Part shown: positions 1 through 8,458 of the stretch, in pieces
Position numbering within the stretch: position 1 is the first letter of the stretch
How the letters are laid out: each line of letters begins with the position of its first letter
NCBI RefSeq assembly: GCF_019801015.1
Contig: NZ_JAHVJZ010000007.1
Coordinates: 151,023-215,022 of the forward strand
Length of the DNA stretch: 64,000 bases
Source: Marinobacter nauticus
Lineage (GTDB): Bacteria > Pseudomonadota > Gammaproteobacteria > Enterobacterales > Shewanellaceae
Direction: 5' to 3'
The notes under the pieces: model-generated
The model's database searches: none
The model's input: only the letters and a program-made list of their open reading frames with translations
Told to the model about the DNA's origin: nothing
Made by a program: the position numbers and the translations under genes

Positions 1-845
1 AGGGCCAGTCCCTCTATGCCGTTTCCCTGATGACCCTGGATGGCCAACACCACACCATTGATCTGATCTTCACCCCGCTGGAAAGCGGGCAGATTTTGGT
101 GGAAGCGCGGGTGGTGGATCATCAGCAACGCATCAGCCAGGAGCTGCAACACTACGCTCAACAGCACGCCGCACAGTTGCTGGTGCGGGGCCTGGCGCAC
201 GAAATCAAGAATCCGCTTGGGGGCTTGCGCGGTGCGGCACAGTTGCTGGAGCGGGAGCTGACCGACCCGGAACTCAAGGAGTTCACCGGCATCATCATTG
301 AGCAATCAGACCGCCTCCGCAGCCTGGTCGACCGGCTGCTGGGGCCGCAATACCCCGGCACCTGGGCAGAGGGCAATGTCCACCGCCTGCTGGAACAGGT
401 GGCCCGGCTTTGTGAGATGGAGAGCAGCGACGGCCTCACCATTGAACGGGATTACGACCCCTCCATCCCCGATTTCGTGATGGACGCCGAACAGCTTCAG
501 CAGGCGCTGCTCAATGTGGTGCGCAATGCGGTTCAGGCGCTTGAAGGCAGTGGCCGCATCGTTCTGCGCACCCGAAGCCAGGGTCAGATGACCATCGCCG
601 GCCAGCGCCACCGCCAGGTGGTGGCGGTCAGCATTATCGATAACGGGCCCGGTATCGACCCGACGATTCAGGACACCCTGTTCTATCCCATGGTCACCAA
701 CAAGGCGGATGGCAGCGGCCTGGGCCTTTCCATCGCCCAGAAGATCGTGTCCCAGCATCAGGGCCGAATTGAGCTGGAAAGCTGGCCCGGACACACCGAG
801 TTCACCCTGTTTTTGCCGATGACGTTTTCCAAGGAGGCACAATGA
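1..845 (+). CDS. glnL: Nitrogen regulation sensor kinase NtrB (GlnL), 5' end missing
   Basis: This is the C-terminal three quarters or so of the NtrB/GlnL histidine kinase, which phosphorylates or dephosphorylates NtrC according to nitrogen status signalled by PII. The reading frame is open back to base 3, so the gene starts outside the window. The H-box GLAHEIKNPLGG is visible, with the phosphoacceptor His codon at 198-200. The ATPase domain follows, with an N-box (NVVRNAVQAL), G1 (DNGPGID) and G2 (GSGLGLSIAQKI). The N-terminal PAS sensor region is mostly absent here. The stop overlaps the glnG start (ATGA), which implies translational coupling. Family assignment is firm; whether glnA lies upstream cannot be seen. 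Confidence 0.95.
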   Translation, partial: GQSLYAVSLMTLDGQHHTIDLIFTPLESGQILVEARVVDHQQRISQELQHYAQQHAAQLLVRGLAHEIKNPLGGLRGAAQLLERELTDPELKEFTGIIIEQSDRLRSLVDRLLGPQYPGTWAEGNVHRLLEQVARLCEMESSDGLTIERDYDPSIPDFVMDAEQLQQALLNVVRNAVQALEGSGRIVLRTRSQGQMTIAGQRHRQVVAVSIIDNGPGIDPTIQDTLFYPMVTNKADGSGLGLSIAQKIVSQHQGRIELESWPGHTEFTLFLPMTFSKEAQ

Positions 846-2254
846 GCGAACAAGTCTGGATCCTCGATGATGACAGCTCCATCCGCTGGGTGCTGGAGCG
901 CGCGCTCAAGCGGGAAACGCTCACCAGCGCCAGTTTTGCCAGCGCAGAATCCCTTTGGCAGGCCCTCGAAACCGAGCAGCCCCAGATCATCGTGTCCGAC
1001 ATTCGCATGCCCGGCACCGATGGCCTGACCCTGCTGGAACGCATCAAGCAGCATTACCCCGACCTGCCGGTCATCATTATGACCGCCCACTCCGACCTGG
1101 ACTCCGCGGTCGGAGCCTATCAATCCGGCGCCTTCGAGTATCTGCCCAAGCCGTTCGATATCGACGAGGCTCTGGCCCTGGTTAGACGGGCGCTGGAACA
1201 CGCGGCGGCCCGCACCCCTCAGCCGGCCGAAAGTGCGGAAGCGGTGCCCGGCATCATCGGCGAAGCCCCCGCCATGCAGGAGGTGTTTCGCGCCATCGGC
1301 CGACTGTCCCGCTCCTCCATCAGCGTTCTGATCAACGGCCAATCCGGTACCGGTAAAGAGCTGGTGGCCCACGCGCTGCACAAGCACAGCCCCCGCTCCA
1401 GTGCGCCTTTTGTGGCGCTGAATATGGCGGCGATCCCCAAGGACCTGATTGAGTCGGAGCTGTTTGGCCATGAGAAAGGCGCTTTTACCGGCGCCGCAGC
1501 CGTCCGTCAGGGCCGGTTTGAACAGGCCAACGGCGGCACGCTGTTTCTGGATGAGATCGGGGACATGCCGCTGGACGTTCAGACCCGACTGTTGAGGGTT
1601 CTGGCGGACGGTCAGTTCTATCGGGTTGGGGGCCACAGCGCCATCAAGGTGGACGTTCGCATCATCGCTGCCACCCATCAGAATCTGGAGCAGAGAGTGG
1701 CAGAGGGCCAGTTCCGTGAGGACCTGTTCCACCGCCTTAACGTTATCCGGATTCAATTGCCTCCGCTGCGGGAGCGGGCTGAAGACATCCCTGCCCTGAC
1801 CCGCCATTTCCTGGCCTCTGCCGCCGCCGAACTGGGCGTCGAACCGAAGCGACTGAGTGGCGAAGCGGAGCTGACACTCTCCTCCCTGCCCTGGCCCGGC
1901 AACGTGCGCCAGTTGGAGAACGCCTGTCGATGGATGACGGTGATGGCCTCGGGTCAGGAGATCCTGGCGGACGACCTGCCGCCGGAGCTGAAAGCCTCGC
2001 CATCCTCCCCGGCACCGGGTATCGACGCCGGTCAGGAGGGAGACTGGACAGCGCTCTTAGCCAACTGGGCCAGCCAGGCACTGGCAAACGGCGACACCAA
2101 CCTGTTGGAAGACGCCCAGCCCGCGTTTGAACGCACCCTGCTGACCACGGCCCTGAGCCACACCCGGGGCCACAAACAGGAAGCGGCGCGGCTGCTCGGG
2201 TGGGGTCGCAACACCCTGACCCGAAAGCTTAAAGAGCTGAATATGGACGAATAA
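842..2254 (+). CDS. glnG: Nitrogen regulation response regulator NtrC (GlnG)
   Basis: A 470-residue sigma-54-dependent activator. It has a receiver domain (about 1-120) with Asp53 in VSDIRMPG as the probable phosphorylation site. The AAA+ domain (about 138-370) carries a Walker A at 166-173 (GQSGTGKE) and the sigma-54 contact loop GAFTGA at 213-218. The C-terminal Fis-type helix-turn-helix (about 445-466) reads QEAARLLGWGRNTLTRKLKEL. The length matches E. coli NtrC. It overlaps glnL by four bases and is followed by a strong hairpin terminator. It should activate nitrogen-limitation promoters once phosphorylated by GlnL. Confidence 0.97.
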   Translation: MSEQVWILDDDSSIRWVLERALKRETLTSASFASAESLWQALETEQPQIIVSDIRMPGTDGLTLLERIKQHYPDLPVIIMTAHSDLDSAVGAYQSGAFEYLPKPFDIDEALALVRRALEHAAARTPQPAESAEAVPGIIGEAPAMQEVFRAIGRLSRSSISVLINGQSGTGKELVAHALHKHSPRSSAPFVALNMAAIPKDLIESELFGHEKGAFTGAAAVRQGRFEQANGGTLFLDEIGDMPLDVQTRLLRVLADGQFYRVGGHSAIKVDVRIIAATHQNLEQRVAEGQFREDLFHRLNVIRIQLPPLRERAEDIPALTRHFLASAAAELGVEPKRLSGEAELTLSSLPWPGNVRQLENACRWMTVMASGQEILADDLPPELKASPSSPAPGIDAGQEGDWTALLANWASQALANGDTNLLEDAQPAFERTLLTTALSHTRGHKQEAARLLGWGRNTLTRKLKELNMDE

Positions 2255-2255
2255 A

Positions 2256-2282
2256 AAAGCGCGCCGGATGGCGCGCTTTTTT
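2256..2282. terminator. Bidirectional rho-independent terminator between glnG and fieF
   Basis: The perfect stem GCGCGCC/GGCGCGC with loop GGAT is flanked by A-run and T-run, so it can work for both convergent genes (glnG plus, fieF minus). Confidence 0.85.
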
Positions 2283-2283
2283 G

Positions 2284-3159
2284 TCAGACCGGGTCCTGAT
2301 GGACAATCACATCGGAGCCGGGAAACGCCTCCCGTATCCGACGCTCCACCGCGTCCGCCAATTCGTGTGCGTCACGCAGCGGCAAACTGCCGTCCAGTTC
2401 CAGGTGCATCTGCACGTACAGGGTGTGGCCGGAGCGACGGGTACGCAGGTCGTGGACTCCCTTGACCTCCGGGTCCTGAATCGCCAACGCCTGCACCTGC
2501 TCGCGAACTTCCGGGTCCGCTTCCCGGTCCAGCAGCAGTTGCACCGCTTCGTAACCCAGGCCCCAGGCACCGTGGCCGATGTAGAGCGCAATCAGCACCG
2601 CAAACAGGCCGTCAGCCCAAATCAATCCCTGGCTCGCCAGCACCAACGCCAGCAGCACCGCCGCGTTCAACAGCAGATCCGTGCGGTAGTGCAGCGCGTC
2701 AGCCGCAATCGCGGTGGAGCCGGTCACGGCCACGGCGCGCTTCTGAATGGCCAGCAGCACCAGTGTCGCCACCATGGCAAAGATGCTGACGCCAATACCC
2801 AGGGTGGAGTGAGAAACGGGAGCCGGATTGATCAGTCGCTCGCCACCGTGGAACAGCAGCAACAGAGCGGAACCCAGGATAAAGCCTGCCTGCACCAGCG
2901 TGGCCAGGGGCTCGGCTTTGCCATGACCAAAGCGGTGGTGTTGATCCGCAGGCAACAGAGCCACCCGCAGGGCGTAGAAGTTCACGAGGGACGCCATGGC
3001 ATCCATCATGGAGTCGGTCAGGGAGGCCAGAATACTGGCGGAACCGGAATAGAACCAGGCGATCAGCTTTGCAAGGATCAGAACGGTTGCGGTGGCCACC
3101 GAGGCTCGGGTGGCCACGCGGATCCAGAAAGCGTACTGGTCAGTAGAAGTGGGCGACAT
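2284..3159 (-). CDS. fieF: Cation diffusion facilitator, FieF/YiiP type
   Basis: A 291-residue CDF family exporter that moves divalent cations (Fe2+, Zn2+, Cd2+) out of the cytoplasm by proton antiport. The family's transport-site pattern is present: DSMMD in the second membrane helix and HYRTD (ADALHYRTDLLLN) in the fifth, matching the DxxxD and HxxxD ligands of E. coli FieF. The conserved stretch HRFGHGKAEPLATL follows helix II. The last third (about 210-291) is the cytosolic metal-binding dimer domain, ending HQDPV. It is convergent with glnG and shares its terminator. Metal specificity cannot be read from sequence. Confidence 0.9.
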   Translation of the reverse strand: MSPTSTDQYAFWIRVATRASVATATVLILAKLIAWFYSGSASILASLTDSMMDAMASLVNFYALRVALLPADQHHRFGHGKAEPLATLVQAGFILGSALLLLFHGGERLINPAPVSHSTLGIGVSIFAMVATLVLLAIQKRAVAVTGSTAIAADALHYRTDLLLNAAVLLALVLASQGLIWADGLFAVLIALYIGHGAWGLGYEAVQLLLDREADPEVREQVQALAIQDPEVKGVHDLRTRRSGHTLYVQMHLELDGSLPLRDAHELADAVERRIREAFPGSDVIVHQDPV

Positions 3160-3202
3160 CAGAAACAGTCAGGTGGGATTCGGTGCCGCCCAGTCTATCA
3201 CT

Positions 3203-3718
3203 TCACTCGCCGTGGTGGGCGCGGAATCGCTCAAGACGCTTGCTATGACGCTCTGCCAGCTTGGCTTTTTGCTCGTCGGTCAGCAGCTGCATGATGTCGT
3301 GCTGCAGCTTCATACGGGCCAGCTCACGATCCGCTTTATCGGACTGACGGGCTTCAATCATGGCCCGCGCTGCGGCTTCGTCGAAGTTGGGGTTGGCCAT
3401 CAGCGCCTGACGGGCCGCCATCCGCTCCTCAACCTGGGTCAGGTCGCGCTCTGGCTTGTCGGTGTGTGCGGCCGCCACCAGAGCTTTGATTTCGGTTTTC
3501 TGCTCCGCGGTCAGATCCAGGCCGCGCAGCATCTTGCGCACTTCACCACCGTGATGGCCACGCTTGCCATGATGGTACGACTGGCCATGGTGGCCGCGTT
3601 GCTCATGTTTCTGGCAACGGGACTCGCCGTCACCCTGTGCCGCGATGGCAAAGGAGGTGGACACCAGAGCGGTGGAAGTAATGGCACCAACAGCAATCAG
3701 TTTGGCTAAGGGTTTCAT
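3203..3718 (-). CDS. cpxP: CpxP/Spy-family periplasmic stress protein
   Basis: A 171-residue periplasmic protein with a cleavable signal (hydrophobic to about residue 27, ending FAIAAQG). A His-rich stretch follows, and then two LTxxQ motifs typical of the CpxP/Spy family (LTAEQ about residue 74, LTDEQ about 148). CpxP binds and restrains the sensor CpxA and acts as a chaperone for misfolded envelope proteins. It is divergent from cpxRA with a CpxR box in the shared intergenic region, as in enterics. The abundant histidines (HHGQSYHHGKRGHHGG) might bind metal; that is inference. Confidence 0.88.
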   Translation of the reverse strand: MKPLAKLIAVGAITSTALVSTSFAIAAQGDGESRCQKHEQRGHHGQSYHHGKRGHHGGEVRKMLRGLDLTAEQKTEIKALVAAAHTDKPERDLTQVEERMAARQALMANPNFDEAAARAMIEARQSDKADRELARMKLQHDIMQLLTDEQKAKLAERHSKRLERFRAHHGE

Positions 3719-3790
3719 CGGGTACGTCCTCTTGGTTAAGTCGACGGTCCAAAGCGTACCAAGGTCAATGTCAAACAGGGTTTAGCCCGG

Positions 3791-3805
3791 GTAAAACAGT
3801 GTAAA
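3791..3805. promoter_or_regulatory. CpxR box in the cpxP-cpxRA intergenic region
   Basis: The sequence GTAAA-acagt-GTAAA is an exact match to the GTAAA-N5-GTAAA CpxR consensus. It lies about 73 bp from the cpxP start and 66 bp from the cpxR start. It predicts autoregulation of both divergent units by phosphorylated CpxR. Confidence 0.85.
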
Positions 3806-3870
3806 GGTTGCTTGGGCCGCTTTCCCGCTTGGGTTAGGCTTTGGCCTGTAACAAATCGGAGTCAAATGTG

Positions 3871-4557
3871 ATGAATCGTATTCTTCTGGTGGAAGATGAT
3901 CAGGGATTGTGTGAGTTGCTGGGGCAGCTGCTGGAGCTGGAAGGCTTTGCCCTGACCGTACGCCAGGACGGACCGTCCGGCCTGCAGGAGGCGCTGACCG
4001 GCGAGCACGACCTGGTGCTGCTGGACGTGATGCTGCCGGGCCTGAATGGCTTTGATGTGCTGCGCCAGTTGCGTCAGAAAAACGATGTGCCGGTGCTGAT
4101 GCTGACGGCCCGCGGCGATGATATCGACCGCGTGGTGGGGCTGGAGATCGGCGCAGACGACTATCTGCCCAAGCCCTTTAATGACCGCGAACTGATCGCC
4201 CGTATCCGCGCCATCCTGCGCCGCACCCGGGACAAAGAGAGCGGCAGCAGCGGGCAGGACGAGTTGCTGTGTCATGACCTGATCCTCTACCCCCGTCGTC
4301 AGGAAGCCTGGTCGGGTGACGCCCTGCTGCCACTAACCGCGACCGAGTTCAGCCTGTTGCTTGAACTGGTGCAGAGTCAGGGGGAACTGGTCGGCAAAGA
4401 GCGGCTCTCCGAGACTGTGCTGGGCAAGAAGCTGATGCCGTTTGACCGCAGCCTCGACATGCACCTGTCCAATCTGCGCCGTAAGCTGCCGGAACGCGCG
4501 GACAACCGCCCCCGGGTTAAAACCGTTCGGGGCAAAGGCTACATCTGGCTGGATTGA
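3871..4557 (+). CDS. cpxR: Envelope stress response regulator CpxR
   Basis: A 228-residue OmpR-type response regulator. The receiver domain has the acidic pocket EDD at residues 8-10, Asp52 (LLDVMLPG) as phosphorylation site and the KPF motif in GADDYLPKPFNDREL, nearly identical to E. coli CpxR. The winged-helix DNA-binding domain ends in VRGKGYIWLD. I chose the ATG at 3871 (MNRILLVEDD) by homology; an upstream in-frame TTG at 3841 would add ten residues without family support. GGAG at 3858-3861 serves as ribosome site. The stop overlaps the cpxA start. An exact CpxR box upstream implies autoregulation. Confidence 0.96.
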   Translation: MNRILLVEDDQGLCELLGQLLELEGFALTVRQDGPSGLQEALTGEHDLVLLDVMLPGLNGFDVLRQLRQKNDVPVLMLTARGDDIDRVVGLEIGADDYLPKPFNDRELIARIRAILRRTRDKESGSSGQDELLCHDLILYPRRQEAWSGDALLPLTATEFSLLLELVQSQGELVGKERLSETVLGKKLMPFDRSLDMHLSNLRRKLPERADNRPRVKTVRGKGYIWLD

Positions 4558-5930
4558 TCGTGAAACTGCCTAACCACCTGCTGTTCAAACTGCTGCTGGC
4601 CTTCTGGATCACCTCCTCCCTGGTGTTGGGGTTGGTGATCGGCCTGCCGCATCTGCAAAAGCAGTTCGACCGGGAGCCGCTGGATCCCAAGCTGGAAGCC
4701 GTCCTCGACCGCGCCGCCGGGCGGCTGGAACAGACCCCGCCACAAGAGTGGCGGCACCTGGCCCACAACCTGCGGAATTACCGGGATGATCGTGGCCGTG
4801 AATTCCGCGTGAAATTCTACCTGGTGGATAAAGACGGGCGACCGCTGTTCCGCGGCGATCACCGCCTGCCACGGGAGGTTCGCCACTTCCTGCTGGAGCT
4901 GGACAATTACCAACAGCCCATGCGTTTCCGCTTCCCCAACGAAGTGGTGTTCGGGCCCCGGGTCATTGAGCTCAATGGCGAAACCCACTACCTGATCGGC
5001 AAGATCCGCGCCCCCCACCAACGCCCCTGGCTGTTCTTCCTGATGGCCCACCCCCTGGCATTCCTGCTGGTTGCCATCGCCTTCTCGGGATTGGTGTTCG
5101 GCCTGCTGGCCTGGCACCTGGGTAAGCCACTGCGCCACCTCAAAGACACCGCCGGTGCACTGGCCAAAGGTGATCTGGATGCCCGGGTGGACGGCGACAC
5201 CTTGACCCGTCGGGACGAACTGGGCCAGCTGGCCACCAGCTTTAACCAGATGGCGGACTCCGTCACCACCATGGTGAAGGGGCAGCAACGCCTGTTGTCC
5301 GGCATCTCCCACGAGCTGCGCACCCCGCTGACCCGACTGCAACTGGCGCTGGCGCTGGCCCGCAAGAAGGGTGAAGACAGCGCCGAGCTGCAACGCATCG
5401 GCCGGGAGGCGGAACAGCTGGATGCCATGATTCGGGAGCTGTTGGCTTTGTCCCGGCTCAATATGCAGATCACCGAGCAGAAGCATCCGCTGGATCTGAT
5501 CGACGTCCTTGCAGACGTGATTGAGGACGCCGGTTTTGAAGCGGAGCAGATGGAGAAGAGCCTGACGGTCAACATGCCGGATCAGCTGCCCTTCACGGGC
5601 ATTGAAAACCTGCTGCGACGGGCCGTGGAAAACCTGCTGCGCAACGCCCTGCGGTACGCCGAAAGTCAGGTCAGCCTGGAGATTGTGCGACAGCCCAATG
5701 AGGTGCTTATCCGCATCAGTGATGACGGTCCCGGTGTGCCCGAGGCGGAGCTGGAGACCATCTTCAAGCCCTTCTACCGGGTGGCCGAAGCCCGCGACCG
5801 TGACAGCGGCGGCTGGGGACTGGGACTGGCCATTACCCAGGGCGCGGTGGAGGCGCATCAGGGCCGGGTGCGGGCCAATAACCGCACCCCGCATGGCCTG
5901 ACCATGACCCTGACCCTGCCTCTGGCTTAA
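4554..5930 (+). CDS. cpxA: Envelope stress sensor histidine kinase CpxA
   Basis: A 458-residue inner-membrane kinase. TM1 is at about 9-31, a periplasmic sensor domain at about 35-155, TM2 at about 163-187 and a HAMP domain to about 240. The H-box ISHELRTPLTRLQLAL holds phosphoacceptor His253, and the ATPase domain has DDGPGVP and GWGLGLAI. The HAMP-to-H-box region (SFNQMADSV, QQRLLSGISHELRTPLTRLQLA) closely follows E. coli CpxA. The listed start is a TTG overlapping the cpxR stop; a GTG two codons later (4560) is an equally plausible start. It phosphorylates CpxR in response to envelope protein misfolding, restrained by CpxP. Confidence 0.93.
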   Translation: MIVKLPNHLLFKLLLAFWITSSLVLGLVIGLPHLQKQFDREPLDPKLEAVLDRAAGRLEQTPPQEWRHLAHNLRNYRDDRGREFRVKFYLVDKDGRPLFRGDHRLPREVRHFLLELDNYQQPMRFRFPNEVVFGPRVIELNGETHYLIGKIRAPHQRPWLFFLMAHPLAFLLVAIAFSGLVFGLLAWHLGKPLRHLKDTAGALAKGDLDARVDGDTLTRRDELGQLATSFNQMADSVTTMVKGQQRLLSGISHELRTPLTRLQLALALARKKGEDSAELQRIGREAEQLDAMIRELLALSRLNMQITEQKHPLDLIDVLADVIEDAGFEAEQMEKSLTVNMPDQLPFTGIENLLRRAVENLLRNALRYAESQVSLEIVRQPNEVLIRISDDGPGVPEAELETIFKPFYRVAEARDRDSGGWGLGLAITQGAVEAHQGRVRANNRTPHGLTMTLTLPLA

Positions 5931-5941
5931 GCCAGAGGCAG
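5916..5941. terminator. Perfect palindrome over the shared stops of cpxA and sseA
   Basis: Eleven-base arms CTGCCTCTGGC and GCCAGAGGCAG enclose the loop TTAA, which contains the stop codon of cpxA on the plus strand and that of sseA on the minus strand. There is no T-run on either side, so it is a terminator-like or mRNA-protecting hairpin rather than a classical intrinsic terminator. Confidence 0.6.
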
Positions 5942-6763
5942 CTCGTGGTTACCGCCCCACTCCGCCCAGGAGCCGTCGTACACCTGCCAGCCATCCTGCC
6001 CGCTCAGGGTGGCTGCCAGCGCAAGGATGCAGGCGGTAACGCCACTGCCACAGCTGAATACCCAGGGCCTGGTGCCGTCCGACACACGGACAAACGCCGC
6101 AGACAACTCCGCCGCCGGCCGGAAATGGCCCTGCACCAACAACTCACCAAAAGGCAGGTTGACCGCACCGGGGATATGGCCCGGGCGCACACCGGGACGC
6201 GGTTCCGGCTCCAGTCCGGCAAAGCGACCCGGCGCACGGGCATCCAGCACCTGAACATCACCGTCGCGGACCCCACTCAATAACGCACCAGCGTCGATCA
6301 CGCCGGAGGGCGATTCCGGCACCGGGTAGACCGTGGCGGCCACCTCGATCGGTTCGCCCTGCTCCGTCGGCCACCCCGCCGCCAGCCAGGCGGGCAGGCC
6401 ACCATCCAATACCGCCACCGCCTTGTGACCCATCGCTTTGAGCATCCACCACACCCGCGGCGCCGAAAAGATGCCATGGCAGTCGTACACCACGATGCGC
6501 TGTTGCGGGGTCACGCCCAGCTCACCCAGTGCCCGGGCAAACGCCTCCGGCTCCGGCAGCATATGTGGCAGAGCCGTCCCTTGCCGGGCAAAGGCGCCAT
6601 CAAAGTCAAAAAAGCGGGCGCCGGGGATCCGCTGCTGGCGATGCGCCGTCAGGCCATTCCGGGGACTGCCCGGCAAAAACCAGGAGCCATCCAGCACCAC
6701 CAAATCCGGCTCATTGCGCCATGCGGCCAGTTGGTCCACATTGACCAAATCGGGAAAACCCAT
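5927..6763 (-). CDS. sseA: 3-mercaptopyruvate sulfurtransferase (two rhodanese domains)
   Basis: A 278-residue tandem-rhodanese enzyme that transfers sulfur from 3-mercaptopyruvate to thiol acceptors or cyanide. The first, inactive rhodanese domain is at about 1-140. The second carries the active loop CGSGVTA with Cys238, which is the SseA-type rather than the thiosulfate-specific loop. I chose the ATG at 6763 (MGFPDLVNVD) because a good ribosome site (AGGAG) lies just upstream; the open frame extends 38 codons further without support. It is convergent with cpxA with overlapping stop codons. Probably cytoplasmic; no signal peptide is seen. Confidence 0.9.
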   Translation of the reverse strand: MGFPDLVNVDQLAAWRNEPDLVVLDGSWFLPGSPRNGLTAHRQQRIPGARFFDFDGAFARQGTALPHMLPEPEAFARALGELGVTPQQRIVVYDCHGIFSAPRVWWMLKAMGHKAVAVLDGGLPAWLAAGWPTEQGEPIEVAATVYPVPESPSGVIDAGALLSGVRDGDVQVLDARAPGRFAGLEPEPRPGVRPGHIPGAVNLPFGELLVQGHFRPAAELSAAFVRVSDGTRPWVFSCGSGVTACILALAATLSGQDGWQVYDGSWAEWGGNHELPLA

Positions 6764-6891
6764 CCCTGCTCTCCTTCCGGTTTGAACATCGATAATCGCC
6801 CCTAGCCTAACCCAGCCCTGGCGCTGGCGCTTGCGTTCTGATCCAGTCCAGAGTAAAAGAGGCCCACTTCTCATCACCGGATGCCCGCATC

Positions 6892-7356
6892 ATGTTTGAA
6901 ATCGCCCTGTATGAGCCGGAAATCGCCCCGAATACCGGCGCCATTATCCGTCTGTGCGCCAATAACGGCTGTCGCTTGCACCTGATTGAGCCGATGGGGT
7001 TCAACATGGATGAGAAGAAACTGCGTCGTGCCGGGCTCGACTATGCGGAGCTGACCACCGTTACCCGCTACCCGGATTACGCCGCGTTTCTGGAGGCGAT
7101 GGCGGGTCGCCGCATCTTCGCCCTGACCACCAAGGGCAGCCGTCCTCATACCGAGCCGAGCTACCAGGCCGGAGACGTATTGCTGTTTGGCCCGGAGAGC
7201 CGGGGCCTGCCGGAAGCGGTACGCGAAGCGATCCCGTTGCAACAGCGCATCCGCATTCCGATGAAAGCGGATGCCCGCAGCCTTAATCTGGCCAACGCGG
7301 TCTCCATCGTCAGCTACGAAGCCTGGCGCCAACTGGACTTTGACGGCGCGCTCTGA
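6892..7356 (+). CDS. trmL: tRNA (cytidine/uridine-34-2'-O)-methyltransferase TrmL
   Basis: A 154-residue SPOUT-class methyltransferase that 2'-O-methylates the wobble base of tRNA-Leu isoacceptors. The N-terminus [23 protein letters not shown] and the C-terminal trefoil-knot segments [14 protein letters not shown] and [26 protein letters not shown] are diagnostic of TrmL (YibK). The length equals the E. coli protein. It is divergent from sseA with a 128-bp gap. Confidence 0.95.
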   Translation: MFEIALYEPEIAPNTGAIIRLCANNGCRLHLIEPMGFNMDEKKLRRAGLDYAELTTVTRYPDYAAFLEAMAGRRIFALTTKGSRPHTEPSYQAGDVLLFGPESRGLPEAVREAIPLQQRIRIPMKADARSLNLANAVSIVSYEAWRQLDFDGAL

Positions 7357-7401
7357 GACGCTGCCGCCACAGACCCTCACCCATCCACGAGGAAGCGCAC
7401 C

Positions 7402-7926
7402 ATGTCACTGCAGGACCAACTGCTGAAAGCCGGACTTGTTACCAAGCACGATGCCAAGAAAGCCAATAAGGCCAAGCACCGCGCCCTTAAGGCGGGTAAG
7501 AGCGTCGTAAACGAAGCCAAAGCGGACGCCGCCCAGAAGCGGGTTGAGCAGGCAGAGCGCGACCGCCAGCTCAACGCCCAACGCAAAGCGGAAGCGGAGA
7601 AGAAGGCGCTGCAGGCCCAAATCCGACAGTTGATTACCCTCAACGCCCAGCCCCGCGATAAAGGCGACCTGGCCTACAACTTCTCCGACAACGGCACCAT
7701 CACCAAGGTGTACGTGACCGAAGCGCTGCAGCAGGCTCTGATCAACGGCCAACTGGCGATCACCAAACTGGATGACCAGTACCACCTGATCCCCGCCGGT
7801 GTGGCAGAAAAGGTGGCCCAACGTGACGCCAGCGCCATCATCCTGCTCAACGACAAAGCCAGCGATATGCCGGATGAGGACGACCCCTACGCCGACTACC
7901 AGATCCCCGACGATCTGATGTGGTAA
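7402..7926 (+). CDS. DUF2058 family protein (YaiL-like)
   Basis: A 174-residue soluble protein with a highly charged Lys/Ala-rich N-terminal half (coiled coil about 20-80) that starts MSLQDQLLKAGLVTKHDAKK. The C-terminal segment has the family features NFSDNGTITKVYV and PDDLMW. It matches the DUF2058/YaiL family, sometimes called nucleoprotein or polysaccharide-associated, whose molecular function is not established. A ribosome site (GAGGAAG) precedes the ATG. It lies 45 bp after trmL, probably co-transcribed, and is closed by a strong terminator. Confidence 0.85.
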   Translation: MSLQDQLLKAGLVTKHDAKKANKAKHRALKAGKSVVNEAKADAAQKRVEQAERDRQLNAQRKAEAEKKALQAQIRQLITLNAQPRDKGDLAYNFSDNGTITKVYVTEALQQALINGQLAITKLDDQYHLIPAGVAEKVAQRDASAIILLNDKASDMPDEDDPYADYQIPDDLMW

Positions 7927-7944
7927 GCGCCCCTTTCCAGACAC

Positions 7945-7974
7945 AAAAACGCCCGCAGCAGCGGGCGTTTTTTT
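7945..7974 (+). terminator. Rho-independent terminator after the DUF2058 gene
   Basis: Stem CGCCCGC/GCGGGCG with loop AGCA is preceded by five A and followed by seven T. It could also serve the convergent lipoprotein gene on the other strand. Confidence 0.9.
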
Positions 7975-7991
7975 ATGACCGGGTGACGGCT

Positions 7992-8411
7992 CTAGCGACC
8001 CACACCTTTGAGGACGATCTGGTCCAGCCCCTCGCCAAAGGGGTCGATATGGGTATCGTTAATGAACCGCAGCTCACTGCCCTCTTCGATTCGGATCCGC
8101 AGCCCATAGCGGTGGTTTTCCACCAGTTTGGCCGGGTCGTACTGAAGGGCGAAAGCGAACGGCGGAGGGCCCTGGATCTCAAAGCGATGCTCGCTGATCA
8201 CCTCAGCGGGGGCATCCGCCCGGGACACGTCTTCCAGCGCCACCATCATGGTGGTCCCCGGCTTCAGCAGAATGCGCTCACGGTAGAGCGCCTGTCCGGT
8301 AATGGTTTCCATCGCGGCACTCTCCTGTTGTGGCGGAGCCGTCGGCGCATCGCCACCGCATCCGGTTAACAGCGCGCTCAGCGCCAGCAGTGCTGGCATT
8401 GACCATTTCAT
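7992..8411 (-). CDS. YbaY-like lipoprotein
   Basis: A 139-residue predicted lipoprotein with signal MKWSMPALLALSALLTGC, where the lipobox LTGC sets the modified Cys18. The mature domain (ITGQALYRERILLKPGTTMMVALEDVS, ADAPAEVI, FAFALQYDP) resembles the beta-sandwich of E. coli YbaY, a YscW-like lipoprotein of unknown role. I chose the ATG at 8411, which has GGGAGGA seven bases upstream; the longer open frame lacks a signal sequence at its start. It lies 47 bp downstream of the sulfotransferase on the same strand and may be co-transcribed with it. Confidence 0.75.
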   Translation of the reverse strand: MKWSMPALLALSALLTGCGGDAPTAPPQQESAAMETITGQALYRERILLKPGTTMMVALEDVSRADAPAEVISEHRFEIQGPPPFAFALQYDPAKLVENHRYGLRIRIEEGSELRFINDTHIDPFGEGLDQIVLKGVGR

Positions 8412-8458
8412 CGGTATTCCTCCCCCGGGGCCTGTCCCGGCACTCAGTCTGTCAGCGT

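Noticed and set aside
4539..5894. 451-codon open frame on the minus strand
   Set aside because: Antisense shadow of cpxA; Gln/His/Gly-rich low-complexity translation.
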